This document shows positions 10,246-19,149 of a stretch of DNA of 64,000 bases, in pieces. Source of the stretch: an uncultured Gammaproteobacteria bacterium (GTDB lineage Bacteria; Pseudomonadota; Gammaproteobacteria; GCA-001735895); NCBI GenBank assembly GCA_947259485.1, contig CAMYLU010000012.1, positions 54,143-118,142 on the forward strand. Reading direction: 5' to 3'. The translations under genes were made by a program, and so were the position numbers. Every line of letters begins with the position of its first letter. Positions within the stretch are counted from its first letter, which is position 1. The notes beneath the pieces are model-generated. The model saw only the letters and a program-made list of their open reading frames with translations, had not been told where the DNA came from and did no database searches.

Positions 10246-11334
10246 ATGCAAGATACAATTGTCTCAACCCGCTACTGGCATCGTCTCGAGGATGGACGCC
10301 TGCAATGCGACCTGTGCCCGCGCCATTGCCACCTGCGCGAGGGACAACGAGGACTTTGCTACGTGCGCCAGCGCCTCGATGATGAAATAAAGCTGGTCAG
10401 CTACGGTCGTTCGAGTGGGTTCTGCGTTGATCCGATCGAAAAAAAACCGCTCAATCATTATTTTCCCGGCAGCTCGGTGCTGTCTTTTGGCACCGCCGGC
10501 TGCAACCTGGCTTGCAAGTTTTGCCAGAACTGGGACATGTCGAAATCACGCGAGATGGACACCCTGGCCGATGCGGCGTCACCACATAAACTGGCCAGGG
10601 TCGCAGCAGAACTGTCGTGCCTGAGCGTGGCATTTACCTATAATGACCCGGTTATTTTTCACGAGTACGCAATCGACGTCGCTGCCGCCTGCCGTGAAAA
10701 TGATATCAATACGGTTGCCGTGACTGCCGGATACATCGACCCGGAACCCAGGATCGAGTTCTTTGCCGCGATGGATGCCGCCAACGTTGATTTAAAAGCC
10801 TTTACCGATCGCTTTTATCACAAGGTTTGCGGTGGGCACCTTTCACCCGTGCTGGAAACACTCGAATATATCAAGCATGAAACCAGTTGCTGGCTCGAAC
10901 TGACGACCCTGTTAATCCCCGGGGAAAACGATTCCGACGAAGAGCTGCAGCAGATGACCAACTGGGTGGTCGAAAAGCTGGGGCCTGACGTGCCGATGCA
11001 CTTTACCGCATTTCATCCCGACTGGAAGATGCTCGACATCAAGTCCACCCCGCTTGCCACCCTGACCCGGGCGCGCAATATTGCGCTCGAAAACGGGGTA
11101 AATTACGCCTACACCGGCAATGTACATGACAACAAGGGATCCAGCACCTGGTGTCACTCCTGCGGCGAGTTGTTGATCGAGCGCGACTGGTATGTACTGG
11201 GTCACTGGGGCCTGGATGCCCAAGCCGGCTGTGCAAACTGCGGTGAGCCCTTGCCCGGACACTTCCTCGATAAACCGGGACAATTTGGTGCGCAGCGAAT
11301 TCCAGTTTATCTCAATCGTTACAGCGGCGAATAA
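10246..11334 (+). CDS. amrS: AmmeMemoRadiSam system radical SAM enzyme
   Basis: This is a radical SAM protein related to pyruvate formate-lyase-activating enzymes. The [4Fe-4S] motif CNLACKFC is preceded by FGTAG, and an N-terminal cysteine cluster (CDLCPRHC, then GLCYVR) is typical of this family. A further C-terminal CHSCGE / CANCGE pair looks like a zinc or Fe-S site. The ATG at 10246 is preferred; a TTG at 10228 would add six residues. It faces amrB and amrA across a short divergent promoter region. The family co-occurs strictly with AMMECR1 and MEMO homologues, but the radical reaction and substrate are unknown. Confidence 0.92.
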   Translation: MQDTIVSTRYWHRLEDGRLQCDLCPRHCHLREGQRGLCYVRQRLDDEIKLVSYGRSSGFCVDPIEKKPLNHYFPGSSVLSFGTAGCNLACKFCQNWDMSKSREMDTLADAASPHKLARVAAELSCLSVAFTYNDPVIFHEYAIDVAAACRENDINTVAVTAGYIDPEPRIEFFAAMDAANVDLKAFTDRFYHKVCGGHLSPVLETLEYIKHETSCWLELTTLLIPGENDSDEELQQMTNWVVEKLGPDVPMHFTAFHPDWKMLDIKSTPLATLTRARNIALENGVNYAYTGNVHDNKGSSTWCHSCGELLIERDWYVLGHWGLDAQAGCANCGEPLPGHFLDKPGQFGAQRIPVYLNRYSGE

Positions 11335-11464
11335 TAACCCCGCTTAAAAATTAGTCTCGTTAAAATTTATCACTGTCGTTGACTACAACTGAATTCGAAA
11401 CACTTGACCCCTGTCAGTATCAGCGAGCCACGCATTTTTAAAGTGTCAGGTACCAATTTAATCG

Positions 11465-13078
11465 ATGATATCTCGAATGATGGCTCATAAAACACACAAC
11501 AGCCTGCCCCGAGCCGATAAACCGGGTGCGAGTGCACTGATTGCGGCACTGGATAATCCGCTCGCTTTCGGGCACCCGGTCAAGTACATCCGCCTGATCG
11601 AAACCCATATCTCGTGGGTGATCCTGACTGGAAATTACGCTTATAAAATCAAGAAACCGGTTGATTTTGGCTTTCTTGATTTCTCGACCCTCGAGAAACG
11701 GCACTTCTACTGCCAGGAAGAATTGCGCCTCAATCGTCGTTTCGCTCCAGAGATTTACCTTGAACTGGTCGAAATTCACGGCAGCCAGGATGCACCCAGA
11801 TTGCAGGGCAATGGTGAAGTCATCGAGTATGCGATAAAAATGATAGAGTTTCCGCAGCAATGCTTGCTCAGTAGCCATGCTACCCGGGGCGACCTGAAAC
11901 CCAGGTTGATCGATGATATCGCCGCCACTGTCAGCGCGGCACATGCCAACAGCGATCGCGCCGATCAGGCTGACGACTTCGGCACTGCCACGGTTGCGGC
12001 TCAGTGGAGTGCAGAAAACATGGATCAGATCAGCAACGCAATCCCGCGCGAGTTTCTGCCTGACAGCTATTTCCAGCTGGAGTACTGGTACCAGGAAAAC
12101 AATGCGTTACTGGCAAATATCGACGCACGCAAGCGCGAAGGATTTGTGCGTGAATGTCATGGCGACCTGCACCTTGGCAATATGGCGCTAATCGATGGCA
12201 GGGTTACCTTATTTGACTGCATCGAGTTTAATCCTGAGTTGCGCTGGATCGATACCATCAGCGAAGCCGCATTCGTGGCAATGGATCTAAATGCACGCGG
12301 GTTCCCGGGTTATTGTTGGCGTTTCTTAAATCGCTACATCGAAAGCAGCTCTGACTACGCGGGTATCAAGCTGTTGCGCTACTATTTCATTTACCGCGCC
12401 CTGGTTCGCGCCAAGGTCGAAGCACTAAGGGTTGAGCAGGAAGCTTGCGACAACGAGATTTATCGAGCCCATATTGAACCGGCGCTTGACTACATCGAGC
12501 TTGCCGCACGCTGGTCCAGCAGTCATCGTGCCGGCCTGGTTATCATGCACGGATTATCCGGCTCGGGAAAATCGACTATCGCTGCACAACTGGTGGAGAA
12601 ACTGGGTGCGATACAAATCCGATCGGATGTTATCAGGAAAGAACTCTTCGATTTTAAAGCCGATGATCAAACCGGATCGGCACTGGCCGAGGGTATCTAT
12701 AGCGACGAGGCTACCGCACTAACCTATCGGCGCATGCGGGAAATTGCAGCGACCATCATCAGCGCCGATTTTACCGTTATCGCCGATGCAACTTTTCTGC
12801 TGGAGTCACAGCGCAGGGCACTGCTTGAGTTGGAAACCGATCCGGTGTGCAGCAAATTAATTATCGATTGTGAAGTGCCGACTGCAGAATTACGCAAGCG
12901 CATTGTCGAACGCGAGAACGATCCATCAGAAGCGAATCTGGAAGTGCTTGAACGGCAACTGCGAAGTCAGCAACCGATTAGCGAAGCTGAAAAAAAGCTG
13001 GCCCGAATCGTAACCATTGGCCGTACCGGAATCAGCACCGACCAGGTGCAGCAGGTCAGGGATCTGTTGGCTAATTGA
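11465..13078 (+). CDS. Bifunctional APH-like phosphotransferase / P-loop kinase fusion
   Basis: Two kinase-type domains are fused in 537 residues. The N-terminal half is aminoglycoside-phosphotransferase-like with the catalytic loop HGDLHLGN (232-239) and the metal-binding DCIEF (251-255). The C-terminal half is a small nucleotide-kinase-like P-loop domain beginning GLSGSGKS (363-370), with a possible Walker B VIADATFLL. Such fusions are widespread in proteobacteria and usually annotated only as APH/ATP-binding proteins; their substrates are unknown and resistance is not implied. The start (ATG 11465, or 11477/11480) lacks a clear ribosome-binding site. Its last eight bases overlap the convergent stress-protein gene. 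No gene lies in the 130 bases upstream. Confidence 0.82.
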   Translation: MISRMMAHKTHNSLPRADKPGASALIAALDNPLAFGHPVKYIRLIETHISWVILTGNYAYKIKKPVDFGFLDFSTLEKRHFYCQEELRLNRRFAPEIYLELVEIHGSQDAPRLQGNGEVIEYAIKMIEFPQQCLLSSHATRGDLKPRLIDDIAATVSAAHANSDRADQADDFGTATVAAQWSAENMDQISNAIPREFLPDSYFQLEYWYQENNALLANIDARKREGFVRECHGDLHLGNMALIDGRVTLFDCIEFNPELRWIDTISEAAFVAMDLNARGFPGYCWRFLNRYIESSSDYAGIKLLRYYFIYRALVRAKVEALRVEQEACDNEIYRAHIEPALDYIELAARWSSSHRAGLVIMHGLSGSGKSTIAAQLVEKLGAIQIRSDVIRKELFDFKADDQTGSALAEGIYSDEATALTYRRMREIAATIISADFTVIADATFLLESQRRALLELETDPVCSKLIIDCEVPTAELRKRIVERENDPSEANLEVLERQLRSQQPISEAEKKLARIVTIGRTGISTDQVQQVRDLLAN

Positions 13079-13931
13079 CGGTCAGGAGATCGGCATCAAC
13101 GATGTCAATCAGCTTTTCGGCGGTATTACCGATCAGCTTGCCCTTGATGCCAGTGCGCGCGAGTGTCCCGATGATGACGATACTGGGATCGATCTCATCG
13201 CAAATCGCCTTCAAGGTTTCCACGGTATTGCCCTGACGCAGAAAAACCCGTTCGGGTTTGACTTCGTATAGTTCGCCAAGCTGTGCCCGGGTGACTTCAT
13301 GCCCGTGAGTCTCCAGTGGTAAGTGTTCACTATCGATCGCATCGAGGTAGGCACAGGCGACATACAAATCCATACCGACGATATCAGCGAAGGCTTGCGC
13401 ATCTCGGATTATGATAGTGTTCAATCTCATGTGCTGTGGATCACTGGAGACAAGGTCAAGACAGGCAAGCATTCGATCTGTTTTCCATTCCTGGTCCTGG
13501 TGGGTGAACAAAATCGGGCAAGCGCAACGATGCATCAACTCGTAATCGGAAGTTGTACTGAAGAAACGCCGCGCCTTGCTGTGATGAAAACTCGATTTAA
13601 TCACCAGGTCACAGCCCGATTTTTCGACTGCATGAATCGTCGAATCAACCCATTCTTCTTTCCAGGTGACTTGCGTCGTGTATGGCACGCCGCTGACCCT
13701 GCAGGGCTGCATCAACTGTTCCAGCCATTCCGTCGCCTCTTCCACAACGTCGCGTTTGAGATCACTGTGCGTTGTGTATTCGTCCGCCTGCTGCATATCC
13801 TTGTAAGTACACAGGAAAGCATGAATATGACAATTACCGAGCTTCGCGATCAGCAACGCTTTGACCAACGCCACCTGGTGTGTCTCGGTAGGATCAACGA
13901 CGACGAGCAACCTGGTTTTTTGTTGGGTCAC
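13071..13931 (-). CDS. Universal stress protein, tandem (UspE-like)
   Basis: The 286 residues correspond to two tandem Usp domains, as in UspE. The first begins RLLVVVDPTE and the second is seen in VDADLLTVN and IVIIGTLARTGIKGKLIGNTAEKL, which is the Usp nucleotide-loop region. The GTG start at 13931 is preceded by GAGG six bases away. It is the last gene of a minus-strand group with a single-domain UspA protein and a P-type ATPase. Such proteins act in stationary-phase and envelope stress, but the ligand and mechanism are not defined by sequence. Confidence 0.88.
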   Translation of the reverse strand: MTQQKTRLLVVVDPTETHQVALVKALLIAKLGNCHIHAFLCTYKDMQQADEYTTHSDLKRDVVEEATEWLEQLMQPCRVSGVPYTTQVTWKEEWVDSTIHAVEKSGCDLVIKSSFHHSKARRFFSTTSDYELMHRCACPILFTHQDQEWKTDRMLACLDLVSSDPQHMRLNTIIIRDAQAFADIVGMDLYVACAYLDAIDSEHLPLETHGHEVTRAQLGELYEVKPERVFLRQGNTVETLKAICDEIDPSIVIIGTLARTGIKGKLIGNTAEKLIDIVDADLLTVN

Positions 13932-13966
13932 TTAATGCCTCGACTATTGCATGTCATAGCTTTGCA

Positions 13967-14491
13967 TTACCTGACCGTCAGGCAACTGCACTCGGCAAGT
14001 TGCGCAATCTTGTGCGAAGTACTGCCGAGTAACAGGCTTTTCAACCTGCCAAAACCCCGGCTTCCCGAAATGATCAGATCTGCATCGCGATCCCTGGCAA
14101 AGGCTACGACCTCCTCTGCAGGGTCACCCACAACAGTTCTCGCTTCGACATCCTCCGCACCGTGATTTTTAGCACTCGCTCGCGCCTCCTGCGCCAGGAA
14201 ATCAGCATACTGAAACATGGCTTTTTCCGAGTCAGACGAAGCCCGGGCCATCGTGCTCACCATATTTTCAGGCGCATTCTCAAGGTTCACCCGCATGCTG
14301 GGCATGGGTTCGATGATATGTTCGATTTCAACCATCTCGCGCATTTCATCGGGTATTCTCATATGGCTGGCGTCGATGACATAAATAATACCCAACGGTA
14401 TCTTTTGCTGTCCGGCGAGCGTGGCTCCTATCTCAAGCGCCTTACTCGAGTGCAGGGAAGCGTCAAAAGCAACTACGATGGATTTAAACAT
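13967..14491 (-). CDS. Universal stress protein UspA family
   Basis: The 174-residue protein is a single Usp domain. It opens with SIVVAFDASLHSSKAL and ends with the ATP-binding type loop GSRGFGRLKSLLLGSTS followed by CLTVR. That glycine pattern suggests it belongs to the nucleotide-binding subgroup. The ATG at 14491 has GAGGA seven bases upstream. It lies 35 bases upstream of the tandem Usp gene and 82 bases downstream of the P-type ATPase gene on the same strand, so the three probably form a stress-related operon. Confidence 0.9.
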   Translation of the reverse strand: MFKSIVVAFDASLHSSKALEIGATLAGQQKIPLGIIYVIDASHMRIPDEMREMVEIEHIIEPMPSMRVNLENAPENMVSTMARASSDSEKAMFQYADFLAQEARASAKNHGAEDVEARTVVGDPAEEVVAFARDRDADLIISGSRGFGRLKSLLLGSTSHKIAQLAECSCLTVR

Positions 14492-14573
14492 AGGATTATC
14501 CTCTGTCCATGTCTGACATCATTGCACCATTTATGAAAGCAGGGAACCTTGACTCCAGTCAAGTATGGAATGG

Positions 14574-17324
14574 CTAGCCAGTGACCGTCGTTGGTTCTGC
14601 GACACCAATTACATAGCGCGACCTGATCCACTTGTGCAGTTCCATCACCACCATTACTGAAAGCGCCAGGCCCAGCAGCGATAACCATTGATCGAAGGTA
14701 ACCGGACTCGCCCCGAGCACATCCCCCAGCCACGGGGTATACATCGCGCCGATATGAACCAACTGGGCAATCACGGTGCCACCCAGCAGCAGCTTGTTGC
14801 GCAACGGGTTGTGCCGGAATACCGACAGGGTCTCCGAGCGGCTGTTGAATACATGCACGTTTTCAAATAACACCATCAACAACAAGGTGCTGTTGCGCGC
14901 CTGGTCTACACTGAAGCCCTGATCTAATAGCCACTTGAATAGACCGAACGCGACTACGCCGATAACAATAGCCGAAATAATGACACGCTCGAGCATGATA
15001 CGGTTGAAAATTGCCTCCTTAGGTGGCCGCGGAGGCTGCTGTAATTCGCGTCCCTCCCCCGGTTCAAAGGCAAGCGCAATATCCTGAATGCCGTTGGTTA
15101 CCAGGTTCAACCAGAGCAGTTGTACCGCAAGCAGGGGTAATGGCAGTGCCGTAATCATGGCGAGCACGAATAACACCAGTTCGGCAGCCCCGGTCGATAT
15201 CAGCAGGAAAATGACCTTGCGCACGTTGGAATAGGCAATCCTCCCCTCTTCGACGCCATCGACAATCGAGTCGAAATTATCATCGGTAATGATGATATCG
15301 GCAGTTTCCCGGGCCACATCGGTACCGCTTTCGCCCATCGCGACACCCACGTGCGCCATGCGCAACGCCGGGGCATCGTTGGCGCCGTCGCCGCTGACCG
15401 CGACGAAATGCCCATTGCGCTGCAGCGATTGCACGATATCGAGCTTTTGAGTCGGTTCGACACGAGCAAACACCGAGGCACGGCCAGTCATTCGATCCAC
15501 TTCGTCTTCATCAATCGCCGCTTTAAGTTGTGGCCCGGTAACAACCTGGGACTCGTCCTCGAGTAAATTCAACTCTCGGCCGATCGCATACGCGGTGACA
15601 GGATGATCACCAGTCACCATTGCCACCTGGATACCAGCCTCTCGGCATTTGGCGACAGCATGCTTCGCTTCGGGCCGCAACGGATCGATCAGTCCGACCA
15701 GCCCGATCAGGGTCAGGTTAACCAGGTGCTTATGGTTAAAGTCTTCCTCTTCCCTGACCACGACATCTCCGCAAGCCATCGCAATCACCCGATATCCCTC
15801 GGCAGCGAGCGCCCTGGCCTGATCTTCAACTGCCACTTTATCGAGTTCTGCAGTACCGTCGGGACTCGCAATCTTGTCGCACATCAGCAACAGATTTTCG
15901 AAGGCGCCCTTGACAAAAGCGCGTGATATTCCCTCTACCCGGTTAAGGCTGGCGCTGTATAGCCGTTCTGATTCGAATGGCATAGTATCGATTTCCGGAC
16001 AGTTGCCGATAGCCTCGGCTCGAATCCAGCCCGCCCGGTGCGCCATAATCAGCAGGGCTACGTCTACCGCATCACCATTACTGGCCCAATCACCATTCTG
16101 GTGCCCGAGATAACCCTCGTTAGCGAGCACCGCACATTGGCATGCCATATCCAGTAGATGACGTTCCCGTGTGTCGGGGTCTCCCTGTGGCGTCAGTATT
16201 TCACCATTGGGCGTATCGCTATCTCCAGTTACCTGCCAGCTTTCACTCCCGGGAAATGCCAGCCGACGCACGGTAAGTTGATTCGCGGTCAGCGTCCCGG
16301 TTTTGTCGGAAGCAATATAAGTGCAAGAACCCAGCGCCTCGACCGCGATCAGGCGTCGCACGATGACGTCGCGCCGCGCCATGCGCTGCATCCCGATCGC
16401 GAGTGCCACGGTAAGTGCCACCGGCAGGCCTTCCGGTATTACCGATACCGCCAGCGCGACCGAGGAAAGAAAAATCTCCGCGAGCGGCATTCCTCTGAAC
16501 AATAAAATCGTCGCCATCACCAGCACCGCACAGCCAACGAAAATGGCCACGCGCTGGGTAAATCGCTCCATACGCTCCTGCAACGGCGCCTTGGCGCCGA
16601 TATCACCGGTCACCGATTTCGCGATCGTACCGAGCTCGGTCGCGAGACCGGTACCGACAACCACGCAATTAGCACGCCCGCGATTCACCAGACTACCCGC
16701 AAATGCCATGTTGATGCGATCGCCCAGTACCGTATCGTTCTCGAGGATTGCGTCCGAGCGCTTGATAACCGCAATCGATTCTCCCGACAGCAGTGATTCG
16801 TCGATTTCAAGATTGTGGCTCTCGAGAAGGCGCATATCGGCCGGGACCCGTTCCCCGGACTCCAGCAAGACGACATCCCCCGGCACGATCTCTTCCGAGT
16901 CAATTTCATAGGCATCGCCTTCGCGCAGTACCCGCACCCGCGTGGTCATCATCTTTTGCAGGGCATCGGCAGAGCGCTGCGCCGAATACTCCTGAATGGT
17001 ACCGATCACTGCGTTCAACAGCAGAACCGCGCTAATAAAAATGGCATCCGAAAACTCCTGGATCAACAGCGATACCACTGCTGCTGCGACGAGTACGTAT
17101 ATCAGTGGGCTCTTGAACTGGTTCGCAAAAACCTGGAATAGCCCCGGGGGCTTTTTCCGGGGTAAGGCGTTGGGTCCGTATTGTTGCTGGCGCTGCAACA
17201 CCTCGGCACTCGTCAATCCGCTCGGCTGCGTCTGCAGGCCATCTAGTATCTGCTCTCCGCTCAATGCGTGCGGATATTCGGTGACCGCCGTTTCAGGCGC
17301 TCTCTGCGCTAACTGCTGATTCAT
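14574..17324 (-). CDS. Cation-transporting P-type ATPase (P2-type)
   Basis: This is a 916-residue P-type ATPase that would export or import a cation across the inner membrane. The cation ATPase N-terminal domain, the actuator loop LLSGES (178-183; TGES is more usual), the M4 motif IPEGLP (296-301), phosphorylated Asp340 in DKTGTLT and the hinge GDGANDAP are all visible. M4 IPEGLP fits Ca2+- or Na+/K+-type pumps. The M6 sequence NLVTNGIQDIALAFEP is not the classic SERCA site, so the ion is uncertain. Heavy-metal-binding motifs are absent. It is followed on the same strand by two Usp genes. Confidence 0.92.
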   Translation of the reverse strand: MNQQLAQRAPETAVTEYPHALSGEQILDGLQTQPSGLTSAEVLQRQQQYGPNALPRKKPPGLFQVFANQFKSPLIYVLVAAAVVSLLIQEFSDAIFISAVLLLNAVIGTIQEYSAQRSADALQKMMTTRVRVLREGDAYEIDSEEIVPGDVVLLESGERVPADMRLLESHNLEIDESLLSGESIAVIKRSDAILENDTVLGDRINMAFAGSLVNRGRANCVVVGTGLATELGTIAKSVTGDIGAKAPLQERMERFTQRVAIFVGCAVLVMATILLFRGMPLAEIFLSSVALAVSVIPEGLPVALTVALAIGMQRMARRDVIVRRLIAVEALGSCTYIASDKTGTLTANQLTVRRLAFPGSESWQVTGDSDTPNGEILTPQGDPDTRERHLLDMACQCAVLANEGYLGHQNGDWASNGDAVDVALLIMAHRAGWIRAEAIGNCPEIDTMPFESERLYSASLNRVEGISRAFVKGAFENLLLMCDKIASPDGTAELDKVAVEDQARALAAEGYRVIAMACGDVVVREEEDFNHKHLVNLTLIGLVGLIDPLRPEAKHAVAKCREAGIQVAMVTGDHPVTAYAIGRELNLLEDESQVVTGPQLKAAIDEDEVDRMTGRASVFARVEPTQKLDIVQSLQRNGHFVAVSGDGANDAPALRMAHVGVAMGESGTDVARETADIIITDDNFDSIVDGVEEGRIAYSNVRKVIFLLISTGAAELVLFVLAMITALPLPLLAVQLLWLNLVTNGIQDIALAFEPGEGRELQQPPRPPKEAIFNRIMLERVIISAIVIGVVAFGLFKWLLDQGFSVDQARNSTLLLMVLFENVHVFNSRSETLSVFRHNPLRNKLLLGGTVIAQLVHIGAMYTPWLGDVLGASPVTFDQWLSLLGLALSVMVVMELHKWIRSRYVIGVAEPTTVTG

Positions 17325-17515
17325 GATTGAAGAATAAAAGACCTTGCCGGAATGGCTTATTAGAAATTATTCTGCGAACTTAAAGCAAATATACGCCGTC
17401 TTGATTGATGTTAGTCAAACAAATACCCTTTTCCGATTTAGATATAAACTCCCGGTTTTGACATCAGCAGCCACTATCCGGGTTGAATATACCCCCACAA
17501 GCCCGCACATTGGTT

Positions 17516-17521
17516 TATAAT
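17516..17521 (+). promoter_or_regulatory. Perfect -10 box for ssrA
   Basis: TATAAT lies ten bases before the mature 5' end of tmRNA, the right place for the -10 element of a strong stable-RNA promoter (precursor start near 17528). No good -35 hexamer is present at 16-18 bases spacing; TTGAAT at 17483 is too far. Confidence 0.55.
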
Positions 17522-17531
17522 TCACAGTCTT

Positions 17532-17921
17532 GGGGACGACTTGGCTTCGACGTGGGTCGCGAAACCTGAGGTGCATGCCGAGAATGTAGAAAACCTCGTT
17601 AACTCTTCTGCAAATTATAGTTGCCAACGACGACAACTACGCACTCGCCGCTTAATAACCGGTAGATTGCTGTCGGACTGGAGCCGTGTCTATGCGTCCA
17701 GGTTCTTTATGCCCTCGGGTATTCGGAACATATCCGGCATCGCTTTCATAGAATCGTGATGGATGCTCGTTCGGGGCTGAAGCACTAAACAAGTACCGGA
17801 ATCGCTGTCAGTTTTCCCCGTCCGGCGGGTAGCTGCCAGTTAAATTAAATGTCGGAACAAGCATGTAGAGCCGATGGCAGAGGGCTTGCGGACGCGGGTT
17901 CAATTCCCGCCGTCTCCACCA
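17532..17921 (+). ncRNA. ssrA: Transfer-messenger RNA (tmRNA)
   Basis: tmRNA rescues stalled ribosomes and tags their products for degradation. The 5' end GGGGACG pairs with CGTCTCC just before the terminal ACCA to give the alanine-tRNA-like acceptor stem. The T arm is GCGGG-TTCAATT-CCCGC at about 17895-17911, and the CCA end is encoded. The resume codon GCC at 17623 opens a tag frame encoding ANDDNYALAA and stopping with TAA at 17653-17655, the gammaproteobacterial tag type. Total length is 390 nt, long but in range for one-piece tmRNAs. Protein-like reading frames across it are not genes. Confidence 0.97.
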
Positions 17922-17925
17922 TATC

Positions 17926-17960
17926 AAAGCCTTAACTATTTGATAGTTAGGGCTTTTTTA
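17926..17960 (+). terminator. Rho-independent terminator of ssrA
   Basis: A near-perfect hairpin (AAAGCC-T-TAACTAT, loop TTG, ATAGTTA-GGGCTTT) followed by a T-rich tail lies four bases after the tmRNA CCA end. Placement and tail make it the ssrA terminator. Confidence 0.9.
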
Positions 17961-18101
17961 TTTTTAACTCTCGATTTCAGCCTGGGAATGATATAGCTTG
18001 CCAAATACTCGACAATAAATCAGTGGGCCTACTACCCTGACTGAGGTGTTCATGCTATCAATTCACCGAGGTGTCACACAGTTCTGACTTAAAGCAGTAA
18101 T

Positions 18102-18377
18102 TTACTCAACCCGTAGCACAATCGCTCTCAAATCAAGCGCTTCGTGGAGAGCAACGTTGCGATATTCAAGGTCTGAGGTGGTAAAAGGATAATCGGCAGG
18201 CCCTGAAACGGCTGGATTCGCGTCCTGTGAATTGAATTTTTCGGACTCCGATTTTGTACGGCGCGGTAAGACTCCTTCAATGGCCGCTTTAATGTTGCCA
18301 GGTACACAATATAGGATTGGCCTTATGAGATACTTCCTTAACGGCGTTTTTATATAGACTGTAACTGGCTTTTGCAT
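18102..18377 (-). pseudogene. Displaced C-terminal part of the adjacent methyltransferase
   Basis: This reading frame overlaps the end of the methyltransferase at 18289-18963 and continues it one base out of frame. Its own start (MQKPVT) is not a plausible gene start. From TPLRKYLIRPIL onward it looks like the ordinary C-terminal third of class I sugar-cluster methyltransferases, ending ALDLRAIVLRVE, a common final strand. Removing one A from the five-A run (T5 at 18347-18351 on the plus strand) would join the two into one protein of about 287 residues. Either a real frameshift mutation or an assembly error would explain it. Confidence 0.55.
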
Positions 18378-18963
18378 GACGGCCCTCGATTCTTACCTCT
18401 TTGAAATACCGGCACAGAAGCTTTTCCAGATCCTGAGCCGAGTATTCTTTCGTATGATACTTGTTTCGAGGTTTCTGGAATGGGAGCAGGCGGATCTTAC
18501 GATTGGGAGTCGAAAAAATTACCTGCCCATCCATGCGTGTCACACGTTTAATTTCGCGCAGGAAGATATCGATTTTATCGAGCGCAATGTGCTCGATTAC
18601 CTGAAACAGCACAGTGAGATCAAACGTATTGTCTTCAAAAGGAAGTGTCCAGCTATTGAGACAGATATACTCTATATTTTGCCGAGTATTATACTTACCA
18701 GCTTTTTCTATGGCTGCGGAAGACGTATCGACCGCTTTGACACTGTTGGCAGATTCAGCATAGATAATGGTTCCAAAACCTTTATTACACCCAAGCTCTA
18801 GAACGTTTTTGTCTTTCGCCTGAGCCATAAGCAGCTCGTAAGGCCACCGATGAATCAGGGATAAGACATGGGCCTTTAGCGACTTGGCCTGAAAATCATT
18901 TTGCAGATCATCGACTTCCGGGTGATCGATTTGCAGATCGATCGTTTGAAGCTGCTCATTCAT
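18289..18963 (-). CDS. Class I SAM-dependent methyltransferase, probably frameshifted near its end
   Basis: The 224 residues contain the SAM-binding motif I in NVLELGCNKGFG, the acidic motif II at AVDTS, and a downstream FDLTVLFQVIEHI post-I motif typical of Methyltransf_11 enzymes. FSTPNRKI is the family motif III. These enzymes in glycan clusters methylate sugars or lipid carriers. The last about 25 residues (from Asn of LYKNAV) read as out-of-frame sequence, while the expected C terminus is encoded in the other frame down to 18102. The first gene of the glycan block after ssrA; the 141 bases between the terminator and 18101 contain nothing recognisable. Confidence 0.8.
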   Translation of the reverse strand: MNEQLQTIDLQIDHPEVDDLQNDFQAKSLKAHVLSLIHRWPYELLMAQAKDKNVLELGCNKGFGTIIYAESANSVKAVDTSSAAIEKAGKYNTRQNIEYICLNSWTLPFEDNTFDLTVLFQVIEHIALDKIDIFLREIKRVTRMDGQVIFSTPNRKIRLLPFQKPRNKYHTKEYSAQDLEKLLCRYFKEVRIEGRHAKASYSLYKNAVKEVSHKANPILCTWQH

Positions 18964-19149
18964 GTCAGATACTCTTTAGCCACACCACGGTGGAAAATCT
19001 TAATATAACCCGCTTCCGATCGCTTTCCGAGGCTCAGGTTACGAATTGAAACATCCGTTACCGCGAAATCAGCCGTTCGAAAACGCCGGCATCTTTAACA
19101 ACTTGCGGCGTTACAAATCTGGGAAGGCGTTCAACATCCAGGTAAAGCA

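Noticed and set aside
11395..11464. Fragment AAGTGTCAGGTACC, with a loosely similar GGACAGACCCC at 31905, as possible transposon ends
   Set aside because: Each is a single short, partial match with no paired inverted repeat or transposase.
17415..17759. Open frames on both strands across the tmRNA
   Set aside because: They overlap the tmRNA structure and tag; their proteins resemble nothing and the RNA gene explains the sequence.
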